Shown here: positions 15,201 to 23,405 of the stretch, one piece after another
Position numbering within the stretch: the stretch's first letter is position 1
Layout of the letters: the number at the start of each line of letters is the position of its first letter
Source: Bacteroidales bacterium
Lineage (GTDB): Bacteria > Bacteroidota > Bacteroidia > Bacteroidales > P3
NCBI GenBank assembly: GCA_024400545.1
Contig: JAKSMO010000015.1
Location: 1 to 46,220 of the forward strand
DNA length: 46,220 bases
Direction: 5' to 3'
The notes under the pieces: model-generated
The model's database searches: none
What the model was told of the DNA's origin: nothing
Seen by the model: only the letters and a program-made list of their open reading frames with translations
Position numbers and translations under genes: made by a program

Positions 15201-17192
15201 ATGTTTTTTATGAAAAAGATATGGTTTTTGGTGCTGATGGCTCTGGCTTGCCAGGCATGGGCTAAGGAGCAGGTGTGGGTGCTGAAATCGCCTAACGGCA
15301 AGCTGGTGGCACATATTACGGCTACGGCCGAGGAAGAACTGACATACGACGTGGTGTGTGACGGAGTGACGGTGATGCTGCCGTCGCATGTGGGGCTGAA
15401 CCGCGTGTATGGCAAGTCGGTGACGGGCAGCATGGCTGTGACCAAGGCCACAACTCGCACAATCGACGAGGTGGTGGCATCGCCCTTCACCCGCCAGGCC
15501 AGTATGCGCAACCACTGCAACGAGCTGACGCTGAAAGTGAAGAACGACTTGAACGTGGTGTTCCGTGCCTACGACGAGGGCATAGCCTACCGTTATCAGA
15601 TTTTACAGCCCTGCATGGTGCGGTACGAAAAGGTGGAGTATAACTTTGCCGGCGACTACAACGCCACGGTGCCATACGTGTCGAGATTTGATGAGAATAA
15701 CTTCGACGTGCAGTTTGGCTCATCGTTTGAGAATCTCTATACCACAACGTCATTGTCGAAACTGGATGAGATGCGACTCTGTTTCCTGCCGGTGCTGGTG
15801 CATGGGCCTAACGGATTGAAAGTGTGCCTGACGGAATCGACCTTGATAGATTATCCCGGACTGTATGTGCGTGGGCACAAGGGTAGGCTGGAGGGCGAGC
15901 ATGCACGCTACCCAAAGACCATGGAGCAAGGCGGCCACAACAATCTGCAAATGATTGTGAAAGAACGCGAAGAATATATAGCTAAGGTAGAGAAGCAAAG
16001 TGTGATGCCGTGGCGCATAGCGATGGTAAACCGCACGAGTGCAGACCTAGCCATGAACAACATGAGCTACTTGCTGGGCGAGCCCTGCAGGCTGGCCGAC
16101 CTGAGCTGGATTAAGCCCGGCAAGGTGGCATGGGACTGGTGGAACAACTGGAACCTGGAAGGCGTGGACTTCAAGGCAGGCATCAATAACGATACCTACA
16201 AATATTACATCGACTTTGCGTCGCAGTATGGCATAGAGTATGTGATACTGGACGAGGGTTGGGCCGTGAATAAGAAGGCCGACCTATTTCAGGTGGTGCC
16301 GGAGATCGACCTGCCGATGCTGGTGAAATATGCTGCGGATCGTAACGTGGGACTGATATTATGGGCCGGCTATTGGGCATTTGACCGCGACATGGAGCAT
16401 GTGTGCCAGCATTACAGCGAGATGGGCATCAAAGGTTTTAAGATCGACTTTATGGACAGAGACGACCAAGTGATGACCGATTTCTTTGAGCGGGCCGCAG
16501 CCATGTGCGCCAAGTATCATCTGCTGGCCGACTTCCACGGTGCTTTCAAGCCTGCGGGACTGAACCGCACATACCCCAACGTGCTGAACTTTGAAGGCGT
16601 GGCCGGATTGGAACAGCTGAAATGGGCACCCGCCAGCTGGAACCAGGTGCAGTACGATACGGAGATACCCTTTATCCGCCAGGCCGCCGGCCCGATGGAC
16701 TATACGCAGGGGGCTATGAGGAATGCGGCATGGGGCTGCTATCACCCCTCGTGGAGCGAGCCCATGAGCCAGGGCACCCGCTGCCACCAGTTGGCACTGT
16801 ATGTGGTGCTGGAATCGCCGCTGAACATGCTTTGCGACTCGCCTACCAACTATGAGAAAGAGCCTGATTTTGCCAAACTGCTGGCCGGTATTCCCACCGT
16901 GTGGGACGAGACCCGGGTGCTGTGTGGCGAGGTGGGCGAATATATTGTTACCGCACGTCGCAAGGGCAATGCCTGGTATGTGGGCGGCATTACCAACTGG
17001 ACCGAGCGTACCGTGGAGGTGGACCTCTCGGAGCTGGCTGCCGGCCGCACGATGAAGGCTGAGCTGTATCGCGACGGTGTGAACGCCAACCGCAAGGGCA
17101 GCGATTACTGCAAAGAGAAGATGAGTACCCCTATTGGAAGTTTGACAGTGCATATGGCTCCCGGAGGCGGTTTCTTTATGAAGATTTTTTGA
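15201..17192 (+). CDS. GH97 glycoside hydrolase, retaining alpha-galactosidase type
   Basis: A 663-aa exported enzyme. The signal peptide (MKKIWFLVLMALACQAWA) suggests the true start may be the ATG at 15210. The N-terminal beta-sandwich is followed by the (beta/alpha)8 barrel: KPGKVAWDWWNNWNLEG, YVILDEGWA, then FKIDFMDRDD with D416 as the likely nucleophile, and NFEGVAGLE with E465 as the likely acid/base. GH97 enzymes with Asp in this position are retaining and act on alpha-galactosides; the inverting SusB type has glutamates elsewhere. The gene sits behind galK and before a sialidase, so it probably trims alpha-galactose from host or plant glycans in the periplasm. Confidence 0.9.
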   Translation: MFFMKKIWFLVLMALACQAWAKEQVWVLKSPNGKLVAHITATAEEELTYDVVCDGVTVMLPSHVGLNRVYGKSVTGSMAVTKATTRTIDEVVASPFTRQASMRNHCNELTLKVKNDLNVVFRAYDEGIAYRYQILQPCMVRYEKVEYNFAGDYNATVPYVSRFDENNFDVQFGSSFENLYTTTSLSKLDEMRLCFLPVLVHGPNGLKVCLTESTLIDYPGLYVRGHKGRLEGEHARYPKTMEQGGHNNLQMIVKEREEYIAKVEKQSVMPWRIAMVNRTSADLAMNNMSYLLGEPCRLADLSWIKPGKVAWDWWNNWNLEGVDFKAGINNDTYKYYIDFASQYGIEYVILDEGWAVNKKADLFQVVPEIDLPMLVKYAADRNVGLILWAGYWAFDRDMEHVCQHYSEMGIKGFKIDFMDRDDQVMTDFFERAAAMCAKYHLLADFHGAFKPAGLNRTYPNVLNFEGVAGLEQLKWAPASWNQVQYDTEIPFIRQAAGPMDYTQGAMRNAAWGCYHPSWSEPMSQGTRCHQLALYVVLESPLNMLCDSPTNYEKEPDFAKLLAGIPTVWDETRVLCGEVGEYIVTARRKGNAWYVGGITNWTERTVEVDLSELAAGRTMKAELYRDGVNANRKGSDYCKEKMSTPIGSLTVHMAPGGGFFMKIF

Positions 17193-17223
17193 CAAAAGTA
17201 TTTGACAATTAAACAATAAAACG

Positions 17224-18414
17224 ATGAGAAGACTTATTTGGTGTTTGTTGCTGCTGCCCCTGATGGCATCGGCATGTAAGAAAGATAATAATAATGATAA
17301 TCCCGTGGATCCTGTGGTGAAGCCCGAGATAGTGCTGTGCGACAGCGTGTTCTTTTATGAGCAGCGCTTGTTTGCCCCAGGCGATTATGGGTCGAAGAAT
17401 TATCGAATTCCGGCTATCTGCACGTTGAACGACGGTACGTTGCTGGTGGTGAATGACCGCCGCAAGTATAACGAGGGCGATTTGCCACAAGATATCGATA
17501 TTGTTTGTCGGCGTTCGACAGACAATGGCCGCACTTGGTCGGAGCCAGAATATGTGATCAAAGGTCAGGGATACAAGAAAGGTTATGGCGATCCTGCTCT
17601 GGTGGTGTGCGAGAACGGCGATGTGCTGTGTGCTTTTTGTGGGTTGAATGGTTTTTGGCAATCGACTGAGGCCGATCCCGAGAAGATATTCATCAGCAGA
17701 AGTACTGATGGAGGCAAAACCTGGCAAGAACCCGATGACATCACATCTCTGGTGTGGGGCTCGCAGGCATTGAATGCCGACTGTCGCAACTACAAGGGTG
17801 CCTTTATCGCATCGGGCAACGGACTGAGACTGAAACGCGGCGAGCACAAAGGCCGTATCCTGTTTGTGGCGGCTTTGTGTCGCAAAAGCGAGAATGTGCC
17901 CGACAATTATGTGGTGTATAGCGACGACAACGGCCATAACTGGAAGGTGTCGGACTGCGCTTATCTGGCCGGCGACGAGGCTAAGGTGATGGAATTGGCC
18001 GACGGCAAGGTGCTGATGAGTATTCGTCAGAATGGCGCGAGGGGCTACAATGTGTCGGAAGATGCCGGTGAGCACTGGGGCACACAGGGCCGTTGGACCG
18101 AGATGACCACCAATGCCTGCAACGGCGATATGCTGCGGTTGAGCGCTGTGGATGAAGGTGGCGAACGTAATATCTTGCTGCATTCGATTCCTAACTCAAT
18201 GGAGAGGGAGAAGGTGAGTGTGTTTGTGAGCTATGACGAAGGCAAAACTTGGCAAGATCCCGTGCTGCTGTGCGATGGGCTGTCGGTGTATTCGTCGCTT
18301 ACCCTCCAGCATGATGGCACTATAGGCGCTTATATCGAGAAGAATACCAGCAAGGGTTGTGAGTTGTGGTATCAGAACTTTACTTATGCTTGGTTGATGA
18401 AGGGGAGGTTGTGA
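17224..18414 (+). CDS. GH33-type exo-alpha-sialidase lipoprotein
   Basis: A 396-aa lipoprotein: signal peptide and lipobox LMASAC with the acceptor Cys near residue 18, then an Asn/Asp-rich linker. The sialidase fold is shown by the YRIP motif (the FRIP box carrying the catalytic-triad Arg) near residue 60, and five Asp boxes: STDNGRTW, STDGGKTW, SDDNGHNW, SEDAGEHW and SYDEGKTW. It should release terminal sialic acid at the cell surface. It is 31 nt behind the GH97 gene and probably co-transcribed. No sialic-acid catabolic genes (nanA, nanE) are in the window, so it may serve to uncover underlying galactose. Confidence 0.9.
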   Translation: MRRLIWCLLLLPLMASACKKDNNNDNPVDPVVKPEIVLCDSVFFYEQRLFAPGDYGSKNYRIPAICTLNDGTLLVVNDRRKYNEGDLPQDIDIVCRRSTDNGRTWSEPEYVIKGQGYKKGYGDPALVVCENGDVLCAFCGLNGFWQSTEADPEKIFISRSTDGGKTWQEPDDITSLVWGSQALNADCRNYKGAFIASGNGLRLKRGEHKGRILFVAALCRKSENVPDNYVVYSDDNGHNWKVSDCAYLAGDEAKVMELADGKVLMSIRQNGARGYNVSEDAGEHWGTQGRWTEMTTNACNGDMLRLSAVDEGGERNILLHSIPNSMEREKVSVFVSYDEGKTWQDPVLLCDGLSVYSSLTLQHDGTIGAYIEKNTSKGCELWYQNFTYAWLMKGRL

Positions 18415-18428
18415 GGAGTTTTTGAAGT

Positions 18429-18468
18429 TTAGGAGTTTAGAGGTTTAATAGTTTATATGTTTAATGGC
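18429..18468. repeat. 8-bp-period TTAnnnGT repeat before the S8 protease gene
   Basis: Five consecutive 8-bp units begin with TTA: TTAGGAGT, TTAGAGGT, TTAATAGT, TTATATGT, TTAATGGC. A clear inverted half is not present here. Confidence 0.65.
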
Positions 18469-18517
18469 TGGGTTGTTCTGGTTTTACTAGTATTGCTGGC
18501 CTTATGGGTATGATATT

Positions 18518-20149
18518 ATGAAATATTGCAGAGGTATTTTTGCGTTGGCTTTACTCTTTTGGTGCCAATGTTGGGCTTGCTTGCAGGCGCAACGGGTGGA
18601 TAAATATTGGGTGCGGCTGCGCGACAAACAGGGCTGTGGCTACACGCTCGACAATCCGTCGGCTTTTCTTTCGCAACGAGCTTTGGAACGCCGAATGAAT
18701 CAGGGTATAAGTGTGGATAGTTTGGACCTGCCGGTGAGCGAAGTGTATGTGCGCACCTTGCAGGAGGCTGGGCTGATGGTGCAGAACAAGTCGAAATGGT
18801 TGAACGGCGTGGCGGTTTTTGTGCCCGAAGGTACCGATGTGAGTTTTTTGGACACGCTGGACTTTGTGGTTTCGGCCCAATTGCTGGAGACTAGTCCGTT
18901 GGAAATGCCCTATATGGGCGGTGAATTGCCTGTGTGGAGTCCGGTAAGGCCAGTCACTTGCGACGAGCCCTACTCCAGAGCCTATTATGGCCGGGCTTAC
19001 GACCAGATAGAACAGCTGAATGGTGTGGGCCTGCACAGAGCCGGATATGAAGGCCAAGGCGTGATTATAGGTGTGTGCGACGGCGGTTTTCCCGGGGTTG
19101 ACACCATGGCATTGCTGGACACGCTGAGGGCGGAAGGCAGGATTATGGCCACCCGCGACTTTGTGTGGAACGGCGATAGTGTATATACTGTGCATCAGCA
19201 TGGTACGAGTGTGCTCTCGCTTATGGCAGGTTATCGGCCAGGATTGTTTGTAGGCACGGCTCCCCGCGCCTCTTATGTGCTGTGCCGCACCGAGAACACC
19301 ATGATAGAGACGCTGATGGAGGAGTACAACTGGGTGGCGGCGGCAGAATATCTCGACAGCCTTGGCGCCGATATGATTACCAGCTCGCTGGGCTATTTTT
19401 ATTTTGACAACAGCGGCCATGACCATAGTCTGGCCGATTTGGACGGCCGCACGGCGCCGATGTCGATAGCGGCGGACATTGCCGTGACGCGCGGAATGCT
19501 GGTGCTGAACGCCGCCGGCAACGACGGCATGAGCCTTCCGCAGCATTTGGGCGTTGCCGCCGATGCCGAGAAGGTGCTGACGGTGGGAGCCGCTACGCAT
19601 GAGGGGCAGTGGGCCATGTTTAGCTCGTATGGGCCCACGGCCGACGACAGGGTGAAGCCCGATGTGCTGGCTTTGGGCGAAAATGTGCCTTGTGCTAACA
19701 GCAACGGAACGCTGGGTGTGGCCAGCGGTACTTCGTTGGCCACGCCCATCATGGCGGGAATGATGGCCTGCCTGTGGCAGCGATTTCCGGAATGGACTCC
19801 CGCGCAACTGTGCGATAGTGTGCGGGCCTGGGGACATTTGGCATCAAGTCCCGAGATGACCGCCGGTTACGGTATTCCCGATTTTGGTCGTGCTTTGCCA
19901 GAAGAGCCTGCCGTTGGCATTGAGGAACCTATGGCAGGCATATCCCTATATCCTAATCCGGCTCATGAGTACTTTGTGATAGCGGGAACGACAGAAGGCA
20001 GGCTGACCATTTATGATGTGATGGGCAGGGTGATGCGCGCAGCGGATTGCTGCGGAAGGGTGAGCACGCAGGGACTGCCAGCCGGGGTGTATTTTGTGAG
20101 AATCACTTCCGCAAAGGGGTGTGCGATGCGGCGTCTTGTGGTCGAATAA
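18518..20149 (+). CDS. Subtilisin-family (S8) serine protease with T9SS sorting tail
   Basis: A 543-aa secreted protease. Signal peptide: residues 1 to about 25. The S8 catalytic set is complete: Asp188 in GVCDGGF, His228 in HQHGTS, oxyanion Asn335 in NAAGND and Ser405 in GTSLATP. The C-terminal 75 residues form a type A T9SS sorting domain (ISLYPNPAHEYF, LTIYDVMGRVMRA, LPAGVYFVRI...), so the protein should cross the outer membrane and be anchored or released. The last 47 nt overlap the end of the convergent GH97 gene. No T9SS machinery is encoded in the window. Confidence 0.92.
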   Translation: MKYCRGIFALALLFWCQCWACLQAQRVDKYWVRLRDKQGCGYTLDNPSAFLSQRALERRMNQGISVDSLDLPVSEVYVRTLQEAGLMVQNKSKWLNGVAVFVPEGTDVSFLDTLDFVVSAQLLETSPLEMPYMGGELPVWSPVRPVTCDEPYSRAYYGRAYDQIEQLNGVGLHRAGYEGQGVIIGVCDGGFPGVDTMALLDTLRAEGRIMATRDFVWNGDSVYTVHQHGTSVLSLMAGYRPGLFVGTAPRASYVLCRTENTMIETLMEEYNWVAAAEYLDSLGADMITSSLGYFYFDNSGHDHSLADLDGRTAPMSIAADIAVTRGMLVLNAAGNDGMSLPQHLGVAADAEKVLTVGAATHEGQWAMFSSYGPTADDRVKPDVLALGENVPCANSNGTLGVASGTSLATPIMAGMMACLWQRFPEWTPAQLCDSVRAWGHLASSPEMTAGYGIPDFGRALPEEPAVGIEEPMAGISLYPNPAHEYFVIAGTTEGRLTIYDVMGRVMRAADCCGRVSTQGLPAGVYFVRITSAKGCAMRRLVVE

Positions 20150-22199
20150 TAACGGCGGCACCGCCGCTGGTGGCCAGGTGCAGACTGAGGGTGTCGCGCT
20201 TGGAAACGTGTAGTTTCGCTATCTTGTAGTTGGTAGGAGCGGTCAGATAGTCAGTATTAGCGGCATCGCCGTAGATGATGGCCTCGTAGGTTGTGCCGTC
20301 CGATAAGAAGTTGAGGGGGACAGATAGGCTGCGGGCCCTCTCGTTGGTGATGGCCCCTAAATAATAAGTGTTGCCGGCGCGCCGTGCAATAACCACGTAC
20401 TCGCCGGGGTGTCCCTGCAGGGCCTGCGACCAGTCGCAATCGGGATTATAGTCGCGAAAGAACTGAAACATAGGGTGCGTAGCCCAAGTGCCATCAGGTT
20501 GTTCAATCTGGTAATTCTCAATCAAGTCGGCCGCCATAACCACTGGCGAATACAGCACCACCCAAAGGGCTACCTGTTTGGCCAAAGTGGTGTGCACCCG
20601 GCATTGGCGGGCATCCTTCATATTCCATTGGCGGCAATCGGGATTGTGTTGGATGTGTTGATAGGTGATGTCGAAAATACCCGGCGTATAGTCCATGGGG
20701 CCGGCCAGCAGACGGGTGAAGGGGAGGATAGTTTCGTGAGCAGGAGTGTTGCCGTCGCTCCATGCATTCCACTCCATTCCGCGGGCACCTTCGGCCGACA
20801 TGAGGTTGGGATGAGAGTAGCGCAGTCCAGTGGGCTTGATGGGCTCATGCACAACGAGGGCTATGTGGTGCCGTTTGGCGCATTCCACCACCTTGGAATA
20901 ATGGTTGACCCCATATTGCGAATGGTGGAGGTGGCGATTGGGGAAACCGCCGGCATAGCCCGTCTTCACATAATGAATGTCGTGATCCTGGCACCATTGG
21001 AAGGCTCGTTCCATTTCGGCCTCGTAGTGGGGGATATTGCCCCCCGTTTCGTGATGCATGATTAGTTGAACCCCTTTGTCCTTGGCATAGGAAATTATGC
21101 GCTCCACATCGAAGTCGGGGGCTGGCTGAATGAAATCGAACACCTGTGTGCCACCCCATTGCTCCCAACCAAGGTTCCAGCCCTCAAAGAGTACGGCGTC
21201 GATATTATTGGCTGCGGCAAAATCAATATAGCGAAGGGCGCTCTTGGTGGTGGCGCCATGGCGGTGGTCGGGAGTCCAGCTGTTGATACCTAGATGCATA
21301 CCCCACCACACGCCGATATATTTGATGGGACGGGCAAAAGAGAGTTGGTCGTCGGGGAGGGAGTTGAGGGCGCTGCGGTGAGTGTTGAGTGTGAGGTTGA
21401 AAGTGCTGTTGATCAGATCCACAGCTTTGCGACCGATGGTGATAGAACGCCATGCGGTGTATTGTTTTGGACCATAATGGGCTGCGGTGCCTGTGCCCGT
21501 GTTGTCGGGACAAAGCCAGGTGTGGAAACTGAGTGAATCGAGACTGTCCTGCACCAGTGTCATCTCGGGCATATTGCAGAGGGCGGCCTCGTGAATGGAG
21601 CCCCATAGGCTGTCGGCAGTTACGAAAGTGAAGGGGGTGTTGGCATCAGGGGTTTGCGAGAGGGGCTGCTGGCGGTAGGCAAACTCGTAGCTCTCGAAAT
21701 TGGCCGGAATGCTCCAGCAGGTGCCGTTGGTGGCGAAATGGTAGGTGGTGCTCTCGCCGGTAAGGAGAGTGGAGTCGATATTGTCGTAGCAATATCTGAA
21801 AGCTACGCCGTCGTTAGACACGGTTAGCTCTAGGTCCATTTGCACGGAGTGCTGGGTTTGCAATTTGATGCGTTGGCTGTGTTGGTGGACTTTCACCTGC
21901 TTGTTCTCGCCCCATAGGAGCTGTTGGGTTTGCTGTTGGGTTTGGATTGGACTTGTGCTGATGTGGCGAAACCCGGTGGAGAGGTTGGTGTTGTTGTGGG
22001 TGGTGAGGCCGATATGGTTGATAGTCATATAGTCCTTCTCGTCAACTATCACTTTGATGAGAGGAGATCCACAGCTGTCGAGATATAAGCTTGCCACAAT
22101 CTTCCCGTCAGGCGAAGTCACTCGCGACAAGTTGCCATCGTTTTTGCAACCGCAGAGCATCAAAAATGAGGCCGCAATAATGAGATAAAGGACTTTCAT
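20103..22199 (-). CDS. GH97 glycoside hydrolase, inverting (SusB-type) alpha-glucosidase lipoprotein
   Basis: A 698-aa lipoprotein (lipobox LMLCGC, Cys18). It carries the glutamates of the inverting SusB branch: HHETGG (E384), VHEPIKPTGL (E452), SAEGARGMEWNAWS (E470, E476), and the calcium-site-like IHEAAL (E204). The retaining-branch Asp is replaced by the KTGYAG segment. By family knowledge it should release glucose or a related sugar from alpha-glucans in the periplasm. It is a second, mechanistically different GH97 within 3 kb of the first. Its 3' end overlaps the S8 protease gene in antisense for 47 nt. No susC, susD or regulator is adjacent. Confidence 0.9.
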   Translation of the reverse strand: MKVLYLIIAASFLMLCGCKNDGNLSRVTSPDGKIVASLYLDSCGSPLIKVIVDEKDYMTINHIGLTTHNNTNLSTGFRHISTSPIQTQQQTQQLLWGENKQVKVHQHSQRIKLQTQHSVQMDLELTVSNDGVAFRYCYDNIDSTLLTGESTTYHFATNGTCWSIPANFESYEFAYRQQPLSQTPDANTPFTFVTADSLWGSIHEAALCNMPEMTLVQDSLDSLSFHTWLCPDNTGTGTAAHYGPKQYTAWRSITIGRKAVDLINSTFNLTLNTHRSALNSLPDDQLSFARPIKYIGVWWGMHLGINSWTPDHRHGATTKSALRYIDFAAANNIDAVLFEGWNLGWEQWGGTQVFDFIQPAPDFDVERIISYAKDKGVQLIMHHETGGNIPHYEAEMERAFQWCQDHDIHYVKTGYAGGFPNRHLHHSQYGVNHYSKVVECAKRHHIALVVHEPIKPTGLRYSHPNLMSAEGARGMEWNAWSDGNTPAHETILPFTRLLAGPMDYTPGIFDITYQHIQHNPDCRQWNMKDARQCRVHTTLAKQVALWVVLYSPVVMAADLIENYQIEQPDGTWATHPMFQFFRDYNPDCDWSQALQGHPGEYVVIARRAGNTYYLGAITNERARSLSVPLNFLSDGTTYEAIIYGDAANTDYLTAPTNYKIAKLHVSKRDTLSLHLATSGGAAVIIRPQDAASHTPLRK

Positions 22200-22217
22200 T
22201 AATAGGGTGACTGGTGG

Positions 22218-23009
22218 TTAGTGATTGGGGCAATCTTGTTGGTTAGCATTTTTCACCAGTTCGGCCATGAGGATGGCGCAGGCTACAGAGGCATTGAGCG
22301 ATTCGGCAGTGCCGCCAAGATTGGGGATGGTGACCCTATGGGTGACACAGGCCTGGACCTCGGGTGTGATGCCCTTGGACTCGTTGCCGATGACCAAGAC
22401 AGCGCCTTCAGCCGGCACTTGTAGGCCGGGGCCTTGCCAGATGTTCTCGCCGTTGAGGAGAGCGCCGAAAACGGGTTGGTGGCAGGAACTGAGATAGGAG
22501 GGGAGGTCGCAGTAGGTAATCTGTGTGCGGAAAAGTCCGCCCATGGTGGATTGCACCACCTTGGGGTTGAAACACGAGACGGTGCCCTCGGAGCAAACGA
22601 TGTGGCGGATGCCGAACCAGTCGGCGGTGCGGATGATGGTGCCGAGGTTGCCGGGATCCTGCAAGTGGTCGAGAGCGATGGTGAGAGGACGTTGATTTGC
22701 AGATGTGTGAGTTTGTTGATTTGACGATAAGATGTTGCGGTCCAATAACATCCAAACCTCGTTAGGGGTGCGCATGCTACTGATACGTTCGAGCATAACG
22801 TTGTCAATTTCAAATACTTCTGCATTAGTTGGCGGGTCGGGGTGATCCGAGAGCCACGAATTTGTGGCGCAAATAGTGCGAATAGGCACGTTTGCTGCCA
22901 ATATTTCGTCGCATATCTTCACCCCTTCGACAACAAAAACTGAGTCTTCATCGCAACGCTTTTGTTGCTTATATACAGCAAGTTCCTTTAATTTTGTCTT
23001 TGAAATCAT
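22218..23009 (-). CDS. TrmH/SpoU-family RNA 2'-O-methyltransferase
   Basis: A 263-aa SPOUT methyltransferase that should methylate a ribose in rRNA or tRNA. The N-terminal substrate-binding part contains FVVEGVKICDEIL. The SPOUT knot shows the three family motifs: DPGNLGTIIRTADWFG, VLVIGNESKGI and IPNLGGTAESLNASVACAILMAEL. I chose the ATG at 23009 because the upstream in-frame ATG at 23024 coincides with the -7 promoter element; the mRNA may therefore be nearly leaderless. The exact target nucleotide cannot be read from the sequence. Confidence 0.9.
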   Translation of the reverse strand: MISKTKLKELAVYKQQKRCDEDSVFVVEGVKICDEILAANVPIRTICATNSWLSDHPDPPTNAEVFEIDNVMLERISSMRTPNEVWMLLDRNILSSNQQTHTSANQRPLTIALDHLQDPGNLGTIIRTADWFGIRHIVCSEGTVSCFNPKVVQSTMGGLFRTQITYCDLPSYLSSCHQPVFGALLNGENIWQGPGLQVPAEGAVLVIGNESKGITPEVQACVTHRVTIPNLGGTAESLNASVACAILMAELVKNANQQDCPNH

Positions 23010-23013
23010 GATA

Positions 23014-23021
23014 CAAAGATA
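23014..23021 (-). promoter_or_regulatory. -7 promoter element of the trmH-family gene
   Basis: The minus strand reads TATCTTTG ending only 4 nt before the chosen ATG (23009). Expected transcription start is at or next to the start codon. No TTTG at the usual -33 distance. Confidence 0.5.
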
Positions 23022-23040
23022 CAATTTTTTTCAAAATAAT

Positions 23041-23071
23041 TTTGTTATTTCAAAAAAAGTGTGTAATTTTG
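23041..23071 (+). promoter_or_regulatory. Full promoter for tRNA-His
   Basis: TTTG (23041-23044), 19-nt spacer, TAATTTTG (23064-23071). It is divergent from the trmH-family promoter and 23 nt upstream of the tRNA. Confidence 0.75.
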
Positions 23072-23094
23072 CACCCGATTTCAAAATCAAGATG

Positions 23095-23168
23095 GTGGGC
23101 GTAGCTCAGCTGGTTAGAGTGCCGGATTGTGGTTCCGAAGGTCGTGGGTTCGAATCCCACCTCCCACC
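23095..23168 (+). tRNA. tRNA-His (GTG anticodon)
   Basis: The cloverleaf reads GTGGGCG acceptor arm, D arm GCTC...GAGT, anticodon loop TTGTGGT with GTG at 23129-23131, T arm GTGGG-TTCGAAT-CCCAC, and acceptor return CTCCCAC with discriminator C. The base before it (23094) is G, the extra G-1 characteristic of tRNA-His. CA follows the discriminator, so CCA is partly encoded. Two pairs are imperfect: C6-U67 in the acceptor stem and C27-A43 in the anticodon stem. Confidence 0.95.
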
Positions 23169-23171
23169 CAG

Positions 23172-23201
23172 AAAGGTTGCAAGAGATTGCAACCTTTTTT
23201 T
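23172..23201 (+). terminator. Terminator after tRNA-His
   Basis: A perfect 10-bp stem (AAAGGTTGCA with TGCAACCTTT), 6-nt loop, and a run of seven T. Confidence 0.9.
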
Positions 23202-23233
23202 GTTTTGGTCGGCGGGGCTGATTTTTTATTGGC

Positions 23234-23329
23234 TTAGTAGTTTAGTTGTTTAATGGCTTAGTAGTTGCAACGATTAAGCGTATCAGCGACCAAGCATTTA
23301 AACAAATAAGCAGTCAAGCCAGCAACAAA
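23234..23329. repeat. 8-bp-period inverted repeat array, 12 units
   Basis: Left half TTAGTAGT, TTAGTTGT, TTAATGGC, TTAGTAGT; right half of opposite sense, for example TTAAGCGT, CCAAGCAT, TTAAACAA, ATAAGCAG, TCAAGCCA. The phase stays at 8 bp throughout. Bases 23265-23279 (TTGCAACGATTAAGC) recur exactly at 26713-26727. Confidence 0.7.
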
Positions 23330-23351
23330 GCCAACGTAAATTCACATTTTT

Positions 23352-23382
23352 TTTGATGAATGGAAAAAAATGTGTAATTTTG
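23352..23382 (+). promoter_or_regulatory. Full promoter for thiL-pcm
   Basis: TTTG (23352-23355), 19-nt spacer, TAATTTTG (23375-23382), 23 nt before the ATG at 23406. Confidence 0.8.
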
Positions 23383-23405
23383 CAACCCTAAATACAATTT
23401 GAATA

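Noticed and set aside
18551-19837. A 428-codon frame antisense to the S8 protease
   Set aside because: The His/Gln-rich composition is typical of a shadow frame; the plus-strand protein has a full catalytic triad.
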